Origin: Oceaniferula flava
GTDB lineage: Bacteria > Verrucomicrobiota > Verrucomicrobiia > Verrucomicrobiales > Akkermansiaceae
Length of the DNA stretch: 64,000 nt
Assembly: GCF_016811075.1 (NCBI RefSeq)
Contig: NZ_JAFBGL010000008.1
Location: 62,001-126,000, forward strand
Reading direction: 5' to 3'
Positions 33,595 through 42,504 of this stretch are shown piece by piece; position 1 is the stretch's first letter; every line of letters begins with the position of its first letter. A model generated the notes under the pieces. The model had not been told where the DNA came from. It did no database searches and saw only the letters and a program-made list of their open reading frames with translations. Position numbers and translations under genes: made by a program.

Positions 33595-35034
33595 TCAGCG
33601 AGCTCCCTGCATAGCGGCACCGATAGTGCGCAGGGTAATTTGCAGATCGAGCGCCAGAGTGGCGTATTTCACGTAGTAGAGATCGTAGGTCAGCTTCTGC
33701 TTGGCATCTTCGATGCTGTCACCGTAAGGGTAATTAATTTGAGCCCATCCTGTTAGTCCGGGCTTCAAAAGGTGCCGGAGATTGTAATGTGCCAGTTCAA
33801 CATCGAGCGATTCGGTAAACTCCGGGCGTTCGGGACGCGGACCAATGAAGCTCATGTCGCCGAGCAGAATATTCAAAAACTGTGGTAGTTCGTCGACGCG
33901 TGTGCGCCGGATAATTTTACCGATACGTGTAATTCTGGAATCCCCCTTACTGGCCCATTTGGCACCTGAAGCTTCCGAGTTGGTGCACATAGAGCGCAGT
34001 TTATAAATCGTGAAAGTTTTACCGTAGCGACCCACACGTTGTTGGTTGTAGAAGACTGGGCCACCATCTTCCAATTTGATCATCACAGCAGCGATGGCGA
34101 GCAAGGGCATGGCGCAGATCAGCCCAACAATGGCTAGTGCCACATCACATAATCGTTTAGCCATCAGAAAGCTGGGTGAAGAATTGGCGAAGGATTTACT
34201 GAACAAGCCAGAGTTGGGAATCTCCCAGGTGGGCATAGTTTGGTAATGCTCCTCCACGTATTGGGAAAATGGCGATACGGTTTTCCCGGAGGCCAAGGCT
34301 TCTACGAGAGGTTGTTCTAACACCTCCCAGTGTGCTGGCTGGTAGACGATATGATCGGCCTCCGAATCATTCAGGCGCTGACACAGTCGATGGATAGAAA
34401 CTGGATAGCTGGAAGCGTCGAAATCACAGAGGAAAGACGGCGATACCTGGCAATCCTGCCGCAAGCTGAAGGTTTGAATTTTTAAAGGCAGGTTCTTCTT
34501 TTTCAGTAGCTCGCTACTTTCCTCACAGAACTTCTCATCCCCGACCAAACTGATTTTAGGCATGTAAGCAGCGCTGAACATCCAGGTCGCAGAGCGTAAT
34601 AAACATGCGAACAGAGCTGTGCCTCCCATCGCAATGGCCATGACATAGCGACCAACAGGCTGATACAAAATAAAGCTCACCACTACATTGACCGCCAAGG
34701 CTGCGATACAGGTGCAGAAAACCAATTTCACCACTAACAATGTCACCTTCCTGGTCACCAGATGGCTCGTGGCTCCGAGCACATGAGCGGACGCTGTAAA
34801 ACCGGTGGCAAAGGTCAGACAAGTCAGCACCTGAATAATTAAAGACGGAGGCGTGGCATCGGCCGATGGGGTGAGCTGGAATGCCAACCAAGAAGCAAAC
34901 ACGGCGAGAGAGAAAAAGGAGATCGACCAAAACTTCTCATTCAAGCGACCTACGATAACACGCGCACAGCTAATGCTTGCGAAGCGTGCATAGGCTCTAT
35001 CAATAGCCTCAAGCTGGAAGAGTGATGAGTTCAT
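33595..35034 (-). CDS. Initiating sugar-phosphate transferase (WcaJ/WbaP type)
   Basis: 479 aa. The N-terminal 170 residues hold about four transmembrane helices; a soluble CoA-binding-like segment (PKISLVGDEKFCEESSELLKK) follows. From about residue 290 comes the bacterial sugar transferase domain: a membrane re-entrant helix MAKRLCDVALAIVGLICAMPLLA, GPVFYNQQRVGRYGKTFTIYKLRSM, RRTRVDELPQFLNILLGDMSFIGPRPERPEF and KPGLTGWAQINY. It transfers a sugar phosphate from UDP-sugar to undecaprenyl phosphate, the committed step of exopolysaccharide synthesis. Its start overlaps the flippase stop by four bases (ATGA). Which sugar is used cannot be told. Confidence 0.92.
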   Translation of the reverse strand: MNSSLFQLEAIDRAYARFASISCARVIVGRLNEKFWSISFFSLAVFASWLAFQLTPSADATPPSLIIQVLTCLTFATGFTASAHVLGATSHLVTRKVTLLVVKLVFCTCIAALAVNVVVSFILYQPVGRYVMAIAMGGTALFACLLRSATWMFSAAYMPKISLVGDEKFCEESSELLKKKNLPLKIQTFSLRQDCQVSPSFLCDFDASSYPVSIHRLCQRLNDSEADHIVYQPAHWEVLEQPLVEALASGKTVSPFSQYVEEHYQTMPTWEIPNSGLFSKSFANSSPSFLMAKRLCDVALAIVGLICAMPLLAIAAVMIKLEDGGPVFYNQQRVGRYGKTFTIYKLRSMCTNSEASGAKWASKGDSRITRIGKIIRRTRVDELPQFLNILLGDMSFIGPRPERPEFTESLDVELAHYNLRHLLKPGLTGWAQINYPYGDSIEDAKQKLTYDLYYVKYATLALDLQITLRTIGAAMQGAR

Positions 35035-36377
35035 GATCTAAGGGTTTTCAAAAAGAGCAGCCCCGCGGAAAGTGCGTGCACAATGGCTGTAGCGATGAGG
35101 ATACCGGCGAGGCCGAAATGCGGTGCCAGAGCGACGTCGAGGAAGAAATTAGCGATCAAGGCAATGGTCGAAACCACGCACATATACCTCACTCCCCCCA
35201 TGGAAACGACCATTTTGGAAGCCACGATACCGAGTGCAGCCGCGGGAAATTGCAGACTTCCCCAGCGCAAGGCGTCTGCGACACGAGCGGTGGCTGAACT
35301 ATCAAATTCACCACGCTGGAAGAGCAGTTGAGTCACTAGATCGGCAGAGAACCAGAGCGCCAAAACCATTGGAATTGTCACTGCGATTACCGCCCAAGAA
35401 ATCTTCCACCCCATCTTTCTCAGCCCGGGTAAATCATTCGCCGCACTGAGATCGGCAAGATAGGGTAAAAGCGACTGACCTAGGGCCACTCCGGCCAAAG
35501 AGAGCACAATCCCGATGACCTTATCGGCGTAACCAAAGGTCGCTACGGTTCCGGGTTCCAGACGCGACGCGATACTGACATCAATCATCACACAGCCGCC
35601 GAAAACGGCTCCGCCTATCAACAGTAAACTGGAGTCACGCAGTAATTGTCCGCAGCCGTGACCTTGGAACTTCGGAATGAAACAACTGGATCCAAACTCT
35701 TTCAGCAGACCTTTTGAGAGGACTACCAGATAAACGAGTGAACCCAGAACCAAGCCAAAAGCCATGGCATAGATACCGAACGACGCATGAAAAAGAAGTA
35801 AGCTAACAAGAGCCACCAAAGGCACTATGGCAGGAGCCAAGGCGCCGAGTGCAAAGCGTTTCTCCGCTTGTAGCCCTGCAGTGGCTGCATTGCCGATGCT
35901 GTAGAGTATGGAAAAAAGAAGTAGCAGAAGGAACAGATTCCTACAGAGTTGCATTTTCTCTCCGCCAAATTCACCGGCTACCACCTGCATCAAGGGTTGG
36001 GATAGCAGAGCCAGCAGCAAGCAAATCCCTGTAGCCACCATGGCTTGAAGGAAGATTCCGTTCGCTACAACAGCGACGGCAGATTCGCTGCCGCCTTTTC
36101 TTTTCGCCAACGCATAGGCAGGGATGATCGCTGTCGGCATGGCTGCTCCTAGAAGACCGGCTAACAAAGTAGGCACGGAAAGAGCGAGCACATAGGCATC
36201 CATCGCATCACTGGTGCCAAAAATGGCAGCTGCTGCTGCATCTCTCAGGAAACCCAAGCCCTTGGCGGCTAAACTGAGACCGGCAATGGTCGTGATACAG
36301 CGTAACAGTAGGGCAAATACAGACCTCCTGGGAGCTGGTGACCCAGAAACAAGTGGTGCTGTACTGACAGTTTCCAA
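35031..36377 (-). CDS. MurJ/Wzx-like lipid-linked glycan flippase
   Basis: 448 aa with about 12-14 transmembrane helices. The N-terminus AAKGLGFLRDAAAAAIFGTSDAMDAYVLALSVP and AAMPTAIIPAYALAKRKGG match the MurJ (MviN) branch of the MOP flippases; also VATFGYADKVIGIVLSLAGVALGQSLLPYLADL. Given the setting it most likely flips lipid-linked repeat units for the exopolysaccharide, not lipid II. The frame opens with TTG at 36377, with an AAGG about nine bases upstream; there is no earlier ATG. It is probably the first gene of the operon that runs to 22147, with an AT-rich upstream region. Confidence 0.82.
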   Translation of the reverse strand: METVSTAPLVSGSPAPRRSVFALLLRCITTIAGLSLAAKGLGFLRDAAAAAIFGTSDAMDAYVLALSVPTLLAGLLGAAMPTAIIPAYALAKRKGGSESAVAVVANGIFLQAMVATGICLLLALLSQPLMQVVAGEFGGEKMQLCRNLFLLLLLFSILYSIGNAATAGLQAEKRFALGALAPAIVPLVALVSLLLFHASFGIYAMAFGLVLGSLVYLVVLSKGLLKEFGSSCFIPKFQGHGCGQLLRDSSLLLIGGAVFGGCVMIDVSIASRLEPGTVATFGYADKVIGIVLSLAGVALGQSLLPYLADLSAANDLPGLRKMGWKISWAVIAVTIPMVLALWFSADLVTQLLFQRGEFDSSATARVADALRWGSLQFPAAALGIVASKMVVSMGGVRYMCVVSTIALIANFFLDVALAPHFGLAGILIATAIVHALSAGLLFLKTLRS

Positions 36378-36780
36378 AATTTAAGCCTTGTTAATAAATT
36401 TAATAAAAAGACGCTCATTTGTGTTTTTTCTCTGTAAAAAGTCCACAAACAGTCGTTTCAGCTCCTAGGAATATGAATTTTTATATTATTTTCAAGCTAA
36501 TAATCGGCCCATCCTCACTATTTATATATTTTTCATTTAACTAAGTTTTAAAACCTGTTTACCTTCTTGCGGATTGAGGTCGACAAACTGAACACCTCTA
36601 ACACGACGAAACAGCGCTCACGTGGCCTCTTTCAGGAACTTCCGTAGCAAGATTTCGAAATGATTCGTTCCAAGATCTGATCACCTAACACATGAGTGAA
36701 TGCCTGTGCCCTCCACACAATAATCTCCCGACACAGCTGAGCGGATGAAATGGATATCACTCACTTAAATTCGGCAGAGC
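36378..36780. other. AT-rich upstream region of the exopolysaccharide operon
   Basis: About 400 bp without a gene, strongly A+T-rich from 36378 to 36560, unlike the rest of the window. It lies directly upstream of the flippase gene and downstream of a GT4 gene on the same strand. It probably holds the main promoter of the operon. I cannot fix a single -35/-10 pair. One copy of CCTAACA is at 36684. Confidence 0.45.
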
Positions 36781-37896
36781 TCATTCGGAGCTGCTGGGCG
36801 AGCTACCTGACAGACATTCCTGATAGAACTCCAGCGTTTCTGTCACCATGGCAGAAAGTTTAAACTTCCGATTGTAAAGTTCACGCGCTGCACGGCCTAG
36901 ATCTCGACGAAGGTCTGGCGCAGCTACCAGTTTTTTCAAGCAACTATGCAGGGCCTGTTCATCTCCACGAGCAATAGTGAAGCCCGTGACCCCTTCATCA
37001 ATCGCTTCAGCCGCACCTCCTACTCGAGAAACCACCGTCGGCAGCCCCACTGCCATCGCTTCCAGAGTGGACATCGGAAAGCCTTCCCAATCAGACACCA
37101 AGGCGAAAATATCTGCCTGCGCTAGAATGGGGTCGATCTGATCGACATGGCCGTGGAAGGTGACCCGATCGCTAACGCCCAGCTCTTTGGCATAGTTCTT
37201 CACTTCCTCTTCACGCGGACCATCGCCTAATAGATCAAGCCGTGATTCACGATCCACCGTGAGGTAGCGCAACAGCTGCTCCGGTTGCTTGGGCCACGCC
37301 ATGCGACCGATAGATACTATCCTAACAGGTTCTTCAAAGTTATCTGTTTTTATATTAGCCTGAACCGAGCTATAGGGGCGGCCATTGTAGATCACACGCA
37401 GCTTTTCCGGATCGAACCCCAGCTTGAGTGCATGTGCGTGGTCGTATTTACAGACGCAGATGATTCCATCGGCCAGGCGGTGGACGCGACTTTCGATTTG
37501 TCGATAGATCAGTCTCTTGAATGCATTGCCAGAGAAGCTGACCGACCAGCCGTGCACCGTGTGCAGATTGCAAACTTTGGCGCGAGCGGCAGCGAGTCGG
37601 CCTAAAATCCCGGCCTTGGTGGAATGGGTGGCCACCAGATCGGGGTGGATCTTTTTCATCAAATCCAACAGCTCCTTCATTGCCGCCCAGTCCTTGAGCG
37701 GGGAGATCTCTCGGAGCATGGCTCCGATCGGATGCAGCTCGATTCCTTCGGTTTCTTGAAAACTCAATGCGCAGCTTCCCCCGTAGGCCAGATGCACCTC
37801 GTGGCCAGCAGCACGGGCCGCCTGGCAGAGCTCCACGACATGTCGCTGGGCTCCGCCAATGGAGTCCATGCGAGTAATGATTTGTAATATACGCAT
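36781..37896 (-). CDS. Family 4 glycosyltransferase
   Basis: 371 aa GT-B enzyme. RILQIITRMDSIGGAQRHVVEL starts the acceptor domain, with HTVHGWSVSF near residue 120. The donor domain has VSIGRMAWPKQPEQLLRYL near residue 205 and SDWEGFPMSTLEAMAVGLPTVVSRVGGAAEAI near residue 275 with the E-x7-E pair. It resembles capsular or exopolysaccharide GT4 transferases. The upstream gene (MFS-PlsC) ends 26 bases before its start, and the AT-rich region separates it from the flippase operon. CCTAACAAA lies directly before its ATG. Confidence 0.9.
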   Translation of the reverse strand: MRILQIITRMDSIGGAQRHVVELCQAARAAGHEVHLAYGGSCALSFQETEGIELHPIGAMLREISPLKDWAAMKELLDLMKKIHPDLVATHSTKAGILGRLAAARAKVCNLHTVHGWSVSFSGNAFKRLIYRQIESRVHRLADGIICVCKYDHAHALKLGFDPEKLRVIYNGRPYSSVQANIKTDNFEEPVRIVSIGRMAWPKQPEQLLRYLTVDRESRLDLLGDGPREEEVKNYAKELGVSDRVTFHGHVDQIDPILAQADIFALVSDWEGFPMSTLEAMAVGLPTVVSRVGGAAEAIDEGVTGFTIARGDEQALHSCLKKLVAAPDLRRDLGRAARELYNRKFKLSAMVTETLEFYQECLSGSSPSSSE

Positions 37897-37922
37897 TTTG
37901 TTAGGGTGCGAAAGAGGCTAGA

Positions 37923-40562
37923 TCAAGCTTCCTCGATCGAGAGCAAAGTCTGCTCCACAAAACCTTCCTGATCCAGCCTAACTCCTGACACCTCAAGCGA
38001 CCCATCGATACTAGCACCCGTCAGCTCGATGCTCGATTCATGGGATTCCCAAGCGAAGGCAGGCAGGAGTCGACCCCAGGTTTGATCACGATAGCCTTCC
38101 TGATGTTGATTAGTCGTTGTCACCGCCACAGGGTGAGGCATGGACATGGCAATCACCCGTTGTTTCACCGCCAGACACGGCAGAGATTGCGTGCCTAACA
38201 AGATGTCGGCTGAGAAATCATAACATCGGCGTTCCAGCCCTGCTTGAACACAGGCGGCAGCGAGCGCTTGCCCTCCGACGTAAGCTTCGATGCCATACTG
38301 ATCGGTCAACTGTTTCACCGCCGCAGCCGTGACATCAGCCCCCACCAAGATGAGTTTGAGGTCATGATACTGAGCTAAAGCAATCGCGACAACCTCGCGG
38401 CAGCTGGCCAGGCCGGTCCACTCCATCATGACCGTCTGACCCCGACCAATAGCGTTGACATCACCAACCTGCACCGCATTGGCCACAATCTGCGTTTGCT
38501 CTGATCGAGATCTTCGTCTCAGCTCGTCGACCGCAGCCTGGTATTCGCCTAACACTTCAGGGTCTGCCGCGAGTATAGTCACCGGATTTCCAATCACCGA
38601 CATGGGGTTTTCCATGGGGGCTCGCTCGGGGAACGCCTCGGCTCGTAGTGCCGCCACTGAGTTGCGCACCTGATCTGCGGTCGCCACTTCCGGCGCAATG
38701 ATTTCGCCGAAATTCACCGTCACTCCATAGCGCAAGCAGTAGGGCTTTTTGTAGATGAACCGTTTCCGTTCGAAGGAGAAAATAGATCCCCACAGACCGT
38801 CCATGACAGCAGGCAGGACAGGACGGTTTGCTTTCCGCGCGATCATTTCAAAGCCACGTTTGAACTCGTTCATGCAACCGGTGCGCGAGAGCTGTCCCTC
38901 GGGAAAAATACACACCAAGTCCCCCTGCTCAAGCGCTTCTGCCGCGATCCGCACTGCTTCCTTGGAGCGTTTTTGGGAAATAGGCACGGTATCGAACAGC
39001 CGCACAAACCGCCCGATCCATGGGTGCGAGAAGTATTCGTCAAACATTAGGAACCGCACCTTCCGAGGGCTAGCACAGGAGAGTATGAAGGCATCGACGT
39101 AACTAACATGATTCGGCGTGAGAAGCACGCCACCCTCTTTCGGTATCCGGTCGGCATTCAGCACCCGCACACGATAGAACATCCGGAATAAACCTAACAC
39201 CACCATGCGCACGAGGTGCTGGGGTAAAATGCGCGCCGCATAACTCGTAGCGACCAAGGCGATAGCAGCAAGCAGCGTGAACTGCAAAAAATAAGGGGCA
39301 CCTGTCTTCGCCAGCACTCCCTGCAGTAGCACCGCAACCATTCCGGCCATACAGTCGAGCAAGTTCACTCCGGCGATGATGGTGCCTCGTTTCTCCGGCG
39401 GACAAACATCCTGCAGGTAGGCATTCAGGGGAACCAGCAAGATTGCGCCACCGGCACCCGCCAGGGTCAACCACACCTTAATCCAAATCGAGCTGATTGG
39501 CGTCACGGCCAAGGCCAGCGAACCAACGATCATGATCGCGCCACCTACCGGAACGAGTCCGAGCTCAATTTGCTTCCTGCAGATTAAAGATGCCAACACA
39601 CCTCCGAGAGTAATCCCGCCGCTGGCAGCTAGCATGAGCAAGGCGATGTCTGTGCCGAAGCCAACTCCTCCTCCAGTCATCTCCTTGCCCATCTGGATGG
39701 CCGCAAGGTTCAAGAAACCGGCGAAGCCCCAGAAAAATGCAGCTCCTGCCGCGCTGAGACGGATTCTTCGATCGACCCAAAGCTCTTTGAGCTGGGCAAA
39801 ATGCTCCCAGAAAATCCGCTTTTCAAATTTGCGCCGACCCATCGCCGGGATTTTCTCGATTCCGAATGACACGGCGATCGTAGGCAGCGCGGCGGCCGCA
39901 ACTAACATCAGAGGGAAAAAGGCCGCATTCCAGCCGTTGGCGATTTCACCAGGCGATGTTTTTTCATAACCTTCCAAGCGAATATCAAACCACCAACCTG
40001 ATAAAATCTGGCCGGCACAGACAGCCAGAACGACCGACATTTCCAAGACACCACTGGCAAAACCGAGTCGACTGCTACCCACCAGTTCTTTCACGATGCC
40101 ACGTTTCGCCGGACTAAGAATCACCGACTCTACCGAGAGCATAAAGAAACCAGCCACGGCCATCCACAAGTTTCGCTGCCAGACGGCTAAGCCGATCCAT
40201 GCCAGAACCACGAACTGAAGCATAATCGCGGCACGGATCACGGAAGTTTTGCTGTAACGATCGGAAACCCAGCCGGAAAGCGGGGCAAACAAGATGAACG
40301 GCAGCACAATCAAGGCTCCCAGCATGTATTCGAGTCCACCTGCGCCAGGCACCGTGGCCATCAGCACGCCACCCAGGGGAATCAGTAAGAACTGCGCGGC
40401 CTTATCATTAAATGCATTTTGCGTCTGTAGCGTGAACAGACTCCAGAACGAGAACCAATTCCTTCTCGTCGGCTCACCTTCAATCGCCGGAACCTCATCA
40501 CTCACCTTGCTTGTCATTGTTCGCATGCTGCGCATAACAAATGAAAATAGCGATTCGATCAA
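37923..40562 (-). CDS. MFS transporter-PlsC acyltransferase fusion
   Basis: 879 aa; starts at 40517 (MTSKVSDEVPAIEG) or upstream ATGs are possible. Residues 30-440 form a 12-helix MFS transporter of the lysophospholipid (LplT) type: FTLQTQNAFNDKAAQFLLIPLGG, PLSGWVSDRYSKTSVIRAA. Residues 450-650 form a PlsC domain with TPNHVSYVDAFIL (NHxxxxD) and FPEGQLSRTG. Together they would import lysophospholipid and re-acylate it. In related fusions an AMP-binding acyl-ACP synthetase of about 500 residues follows; here only about 230 residues remain (from RAPMENPMSVIGN) and I see no adenylation signature. The C-terminus may be a decayed or shortened synthetase. Confidence 0.85.
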   Translation of the reverse strand: MIESLFSFVMRSMRTMTSKVSDEVPAIEGEPTRRNWFSFWSLFTLQTQNAFNDKAAQFLLIPLGGVLMATVPGAGGLEYMLGALIVLPFILFAPLSGWVSDRYSKTSVIRAAIMLQFVVLAWIGLAVWQRNLWMAVAGFFMLSVESVILSPAKRGIVKELVGSSRLGFASGVLEMSVVLAVCAGQILSGWWFDIRLEGYEKTSPGEIANGWNAAFFPLMLVAAAALPTIAVSFGIEKIPAMGRRKFEKRIFWEHFAQLKELWVDRRIRLSAAGAAFFWGFAGFLNLAAIQMGKEMTGGGVGFGTDIALLMLAASGGITLGGVLASLICRKQIELGLVPVGGAIMIVGSLALAVTPISSIWIKVWLTLAGAGGAILLVPLNAYLQDVCPPEKRGTIIAGVNLLDCMAGMVAVLLQGVLAKTGAPYFLQFTLLAAIALVATSYAARILPQHLVRMVVLGLFRMFYRVRVLNADRIPKEGGVLLTPNHVSYVDAFILSCASPRKVRFLMFDEYFSHPWIGRFVRLFDTVPISQKRSKEAVRIAAEALEQGDLVCIFPEGQLSRTGCMNEFKRGFEMIARKANRPVLPAVMDGLWGSIFSFERKRFIYKKPYCLRYGVTVNFGEIIAPEVATADQVRNSVAALRAEAFPERAPMENPMSVIGNPVTILAADPEVLGEYQAAVDELRRRSRSEQTQIVANAVQVGDVNAIGRGQTVMMEWTGLASCREVVAIALAQYHDLKLILVGADVTAAAVKQLTDQYGIEAYVGGQALAAACVQAGLERRCYDFSADILLGTQSLPCLAVKQRVIAMSMPHPVAVTTTNQHQEGYRDQTWGRLLPAFAWESHESSIELTGASIDGSLEVSGVRLDQEGFVEQTLLSIEEA

Positions 40563-40735
40563 ATCGACTCTTCTTCGAGAAACATTGACTGAATCAATAC
40601 ATGGTCCACCAACTGCAAACCTGCATCACATGAATAAGATTCATCATTTCGGCCGCTATGAGCTGTTTTAAACTGTGCTTGCCTGTGTCGTTAGTTTCCT
40701 GTAATGCATCACATTCGATCGCCCCACTCTATCGC

Positions 40736-41386
40736 ATGAAACTAGTTACCTACATTCTACCAGCCCTTGCTATTTCAGTTTTTCTTTCCAGTTGTTCTGA
40801 TCCTAGCACACCTAACCCCAATCAAACGAAACCTCTTCGTGCGGTCCATGTGAACCCCTACCAGCCAGGGAGCTACAAGCACTTCAAAGCGCAAAAGGGT
40901 TATCCGCGTAATTACGGAGTTTATAAAAACGAAGCCGTCTTGGCCCGCACCAATTCCTCAAATGCGAGCATCCGCATCGATCTCTCCGATCAGCGTGGCT
41001 ACTTGATGAATGGCACTGAACTGGCGATGGATTACCCAGTCGCCACGGGTCGCTCCGACTACCCAACGCCCACAGGAAACTTCCGCATTGTGGAAAGAAT
41101 TAAATCGGACAAGCGCTCCACCACCTATGGAAAAATCTATGATGCCGAGGGCAACTTGGTTAAATCCAATGCTGACAGCCGCAAGGACAAGGTTCCTGAA
41201 GGAGGAAAGTATGTGGGTGCCGCGATGCCTTATTGGATGCGTCTGACTTGGGATGGCATCGGCATGCACAAGGGCAACGTGCCACGTCACCCCGCATCAC
41301 ACGGTTGCATCCGCACCTACTACAAGGTGGTCTCCACGGTGTTTGACAAAACCCGCATTGGCACCCGCGTCAGCATCGTGCGCTAG
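40736..41386 (+). CDS. Lipoprotein L,D-transpeptidase (YkuD), copy 1
   Basis: 216 aa from the ATG at 40736. A lipoprotein signal ends in FLSSC (Cys 22), then a Pro/Asn-rich linker. The YkuD domain starts at about residue 80 (SIRIDLSDQRGYLMNGTELAMDYPV) and ends with the catalytic HPASHGCIRTYY near residue 185. Such enzymes form 3-3 cross-links in peptidoglycan or attach proteins to it. The frame extends upstream to 40658, but only this start gives a lipobox. It is followed after 27 bases by a second, shorter YkuD gene with the same KNEAVLARTNSSNASIRIDLSDQR-type start, so the pair probably arose by tandem duplication. Confidence 0.9.
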   Translation: MKLVTYILPALAISVFLSSCSDPSTPNPNQTKPLRAVHVNPYQPGSYKHFKAQKGYPRNYGVYKNEAVLARTNSSNASIRIDLSDQRGYLMNGTELAMDYPVATGRSDYPTPTGNFRIVERIKSDKRSTTYGKIYDAEGNLVKSNADSRKDKVPEGGKYVGAAMPYWMRLTWDGIGMHKGNVPRHPASHGCIRTYYKVVSTVFDKTRIGTRVSIVR

Positions 41387-41413
41387 TCGTTTTCTGCTCC
41401 CCCCTACAATCGC

Positions 41414-42019
41414 ATGAAACGCCTGCTTTCCCTCGGCCTTCTCGGGGCCTTGGCTACCTTGATGGTTAGCTGTTCATCCAGCTCCAATCTAGCCCAGAAA
41501 CAACACCAGTTATTTTCCCAGCGCACCGACTATCGGAAAAACCACGAGGTCTATCGCAATGAGGAAGTGCTGGCGAAGGCCAACAGCAGCAACACCAGCG
41601 TCAGAATCGACCTTTCCGATCAGCGTGCTCAACTTCTGGTCACCGACGGCGTGCAGAACCTGGTCGCCATGGACCTTCCTTGCTGCACCGGTAAAGCCGG
41701 AAAGCGCACGCCCGCAGGAGTGTTTGCCATCAAAGAAAAAATCGTCACCAAACGCTCTACGATCTTCGGATCTCTCTACCGCAACGGACGTAAGGTTTAC
41801 CGTGGCGACCGACGGAAATACCGTGGTCGCTACGATCGCTATGTGGGCTCCGCGCTGCCCTATTGGATGCGCTTGACCAATGGTGGCGTCGGCATGCACT
41901 ACAGCGCTTACGTGCATCGCTACCCAGGCTCAAACGGCTGCATCCGGATGCCCAAACCTGCAGTGCAAACGATCTTCTCCAAGACCAAAGTCGGCACTCC
42001 AGTGCACATCGTTCACTGA
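41414..42019 (+). CDS. Lipoprotein L,D-transpeptidase (YkuD), copy 2
   Basis: 201 aa. Lipoprotein signal ends LMVSC. The region VYRNEEVLAKANSSNTSVRIDLSDQRAQLLV parallels the preceding gene closely, supporting tandem duplication. The catalytic motif is YPGSNGCIRMPK; Asn replaces the His that precedes Gly-Cys in copy 1 (SHGC becomes SNGC), a substitution I recall in other YkuD proteins. An upstream catalytic His is present in GVGMHYSAYVHRYPG. Function as a peptidoglycan L,D-transpeptidase is expected but the altered motif may change activity. A strong terminator follows at 42043. Confidence 0.88.
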   Translation: MKRLLSLGLLGALATLMVSCSSSSNLAQKQHQLFSQRTDYRKNHEVYRNEEVLAKANSSNTSVRIDLSDQRAQLLVTDGVQNLVAMDLPCCTGKAGKRTPAGVFAIKEKIVTKRSTIFGSLYRNGRKVYRGDRRKYRGRYDRYVGSALPYWMRLTNGGVGMHYSAYVHRYPGSNGCIRMPKPAVQTIFSKTKVGTPVHIVH

Positions 42020-42042
42020 ACGCTTTAAGCAACTATCTTTTC

Positions 42043-42080
42043 AGACCTCCTCCCTGCATCATGCGGGTAGGAGGTCTTTT
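42043..42080 (+). terminator. Intrinsic terminator of the L,D-transpeptidase pair
   Basis: AGACCTCCTCCCTGCA (42043-42058) pairs with TGCGGGTAGGAGGTCT (from 42062) with two internal mismatches and a short loop, followed by eight T residues. It ends both tandem YkuD genes and is convergent with the DUF3147 gene. Confidence 0.85.
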
Positions 42081-42097
42081 TTTTACGCACACTGAGG

Positions 42098-42457
42098 CTA
42101 CATGAGCTCGATCCCAAAGCGCTTCATCAGCCAAGCGGTGAGAACAAAGAGCACCGCCGTCAGCACACATGCGGCGAGTAGGGTCCAGCCATAGTGCACA
42201 CCACGACGCAGCATCCACGGCATCAGCAAGAACATCGGTAGGGTGGGAATCACATACCAGAATGTATACCACGCGTGATTGGCAATTTTTTCTGTCTGCT
42301 CCACGCCTTTCATTTCGAAAAACATCCAGGTCATTGCCAGCACCGTAACCAACGGCAAGGCGGCGATCAGAGCGCCTAACTTATCGCTGCGTTTAGCAAA
42401 CTCGGAAACCAGCACCACCATGGCGGCAGTGATTAGATATTTGACAATGATTGGCAT
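42098..42457 (-). CDS. DUF3147 membrane protein
   Basis: 119 aa with four transmembrane helices: residues 3-22, 30-48, 68-88 and 93-112. The pattern KYLITAAMVVLVSEFAKRSDKLGALIAALPLVTVLAM and WYTFWYVIPTLPMFLLMPWMLRRGVHYG matches DUF3147 (GlpM-like) proteins as I recall them. Function is not established. It is divergent from the lipoprotein gene at 42505, with only 47 bases between starts, so their promoters overlap. Confidence 0.75.
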   Translation of the reverse strand: MPIIVKYLITAAMVVLVSEFAKRSDKLGALIAALPLVTVLAMTWMFFEMKGVEQTEKIANHAWYTFWYVIPTLPMFLLMPWMLRRGVHYGWTLLAACVLTAVLFVLTAWLMKRFGIELM

Positions 42458-42504
42458 GGAAAACTTCTTGGAACAGGCGCATTTGAGCGTATCGTGGCGG
42501 CATC

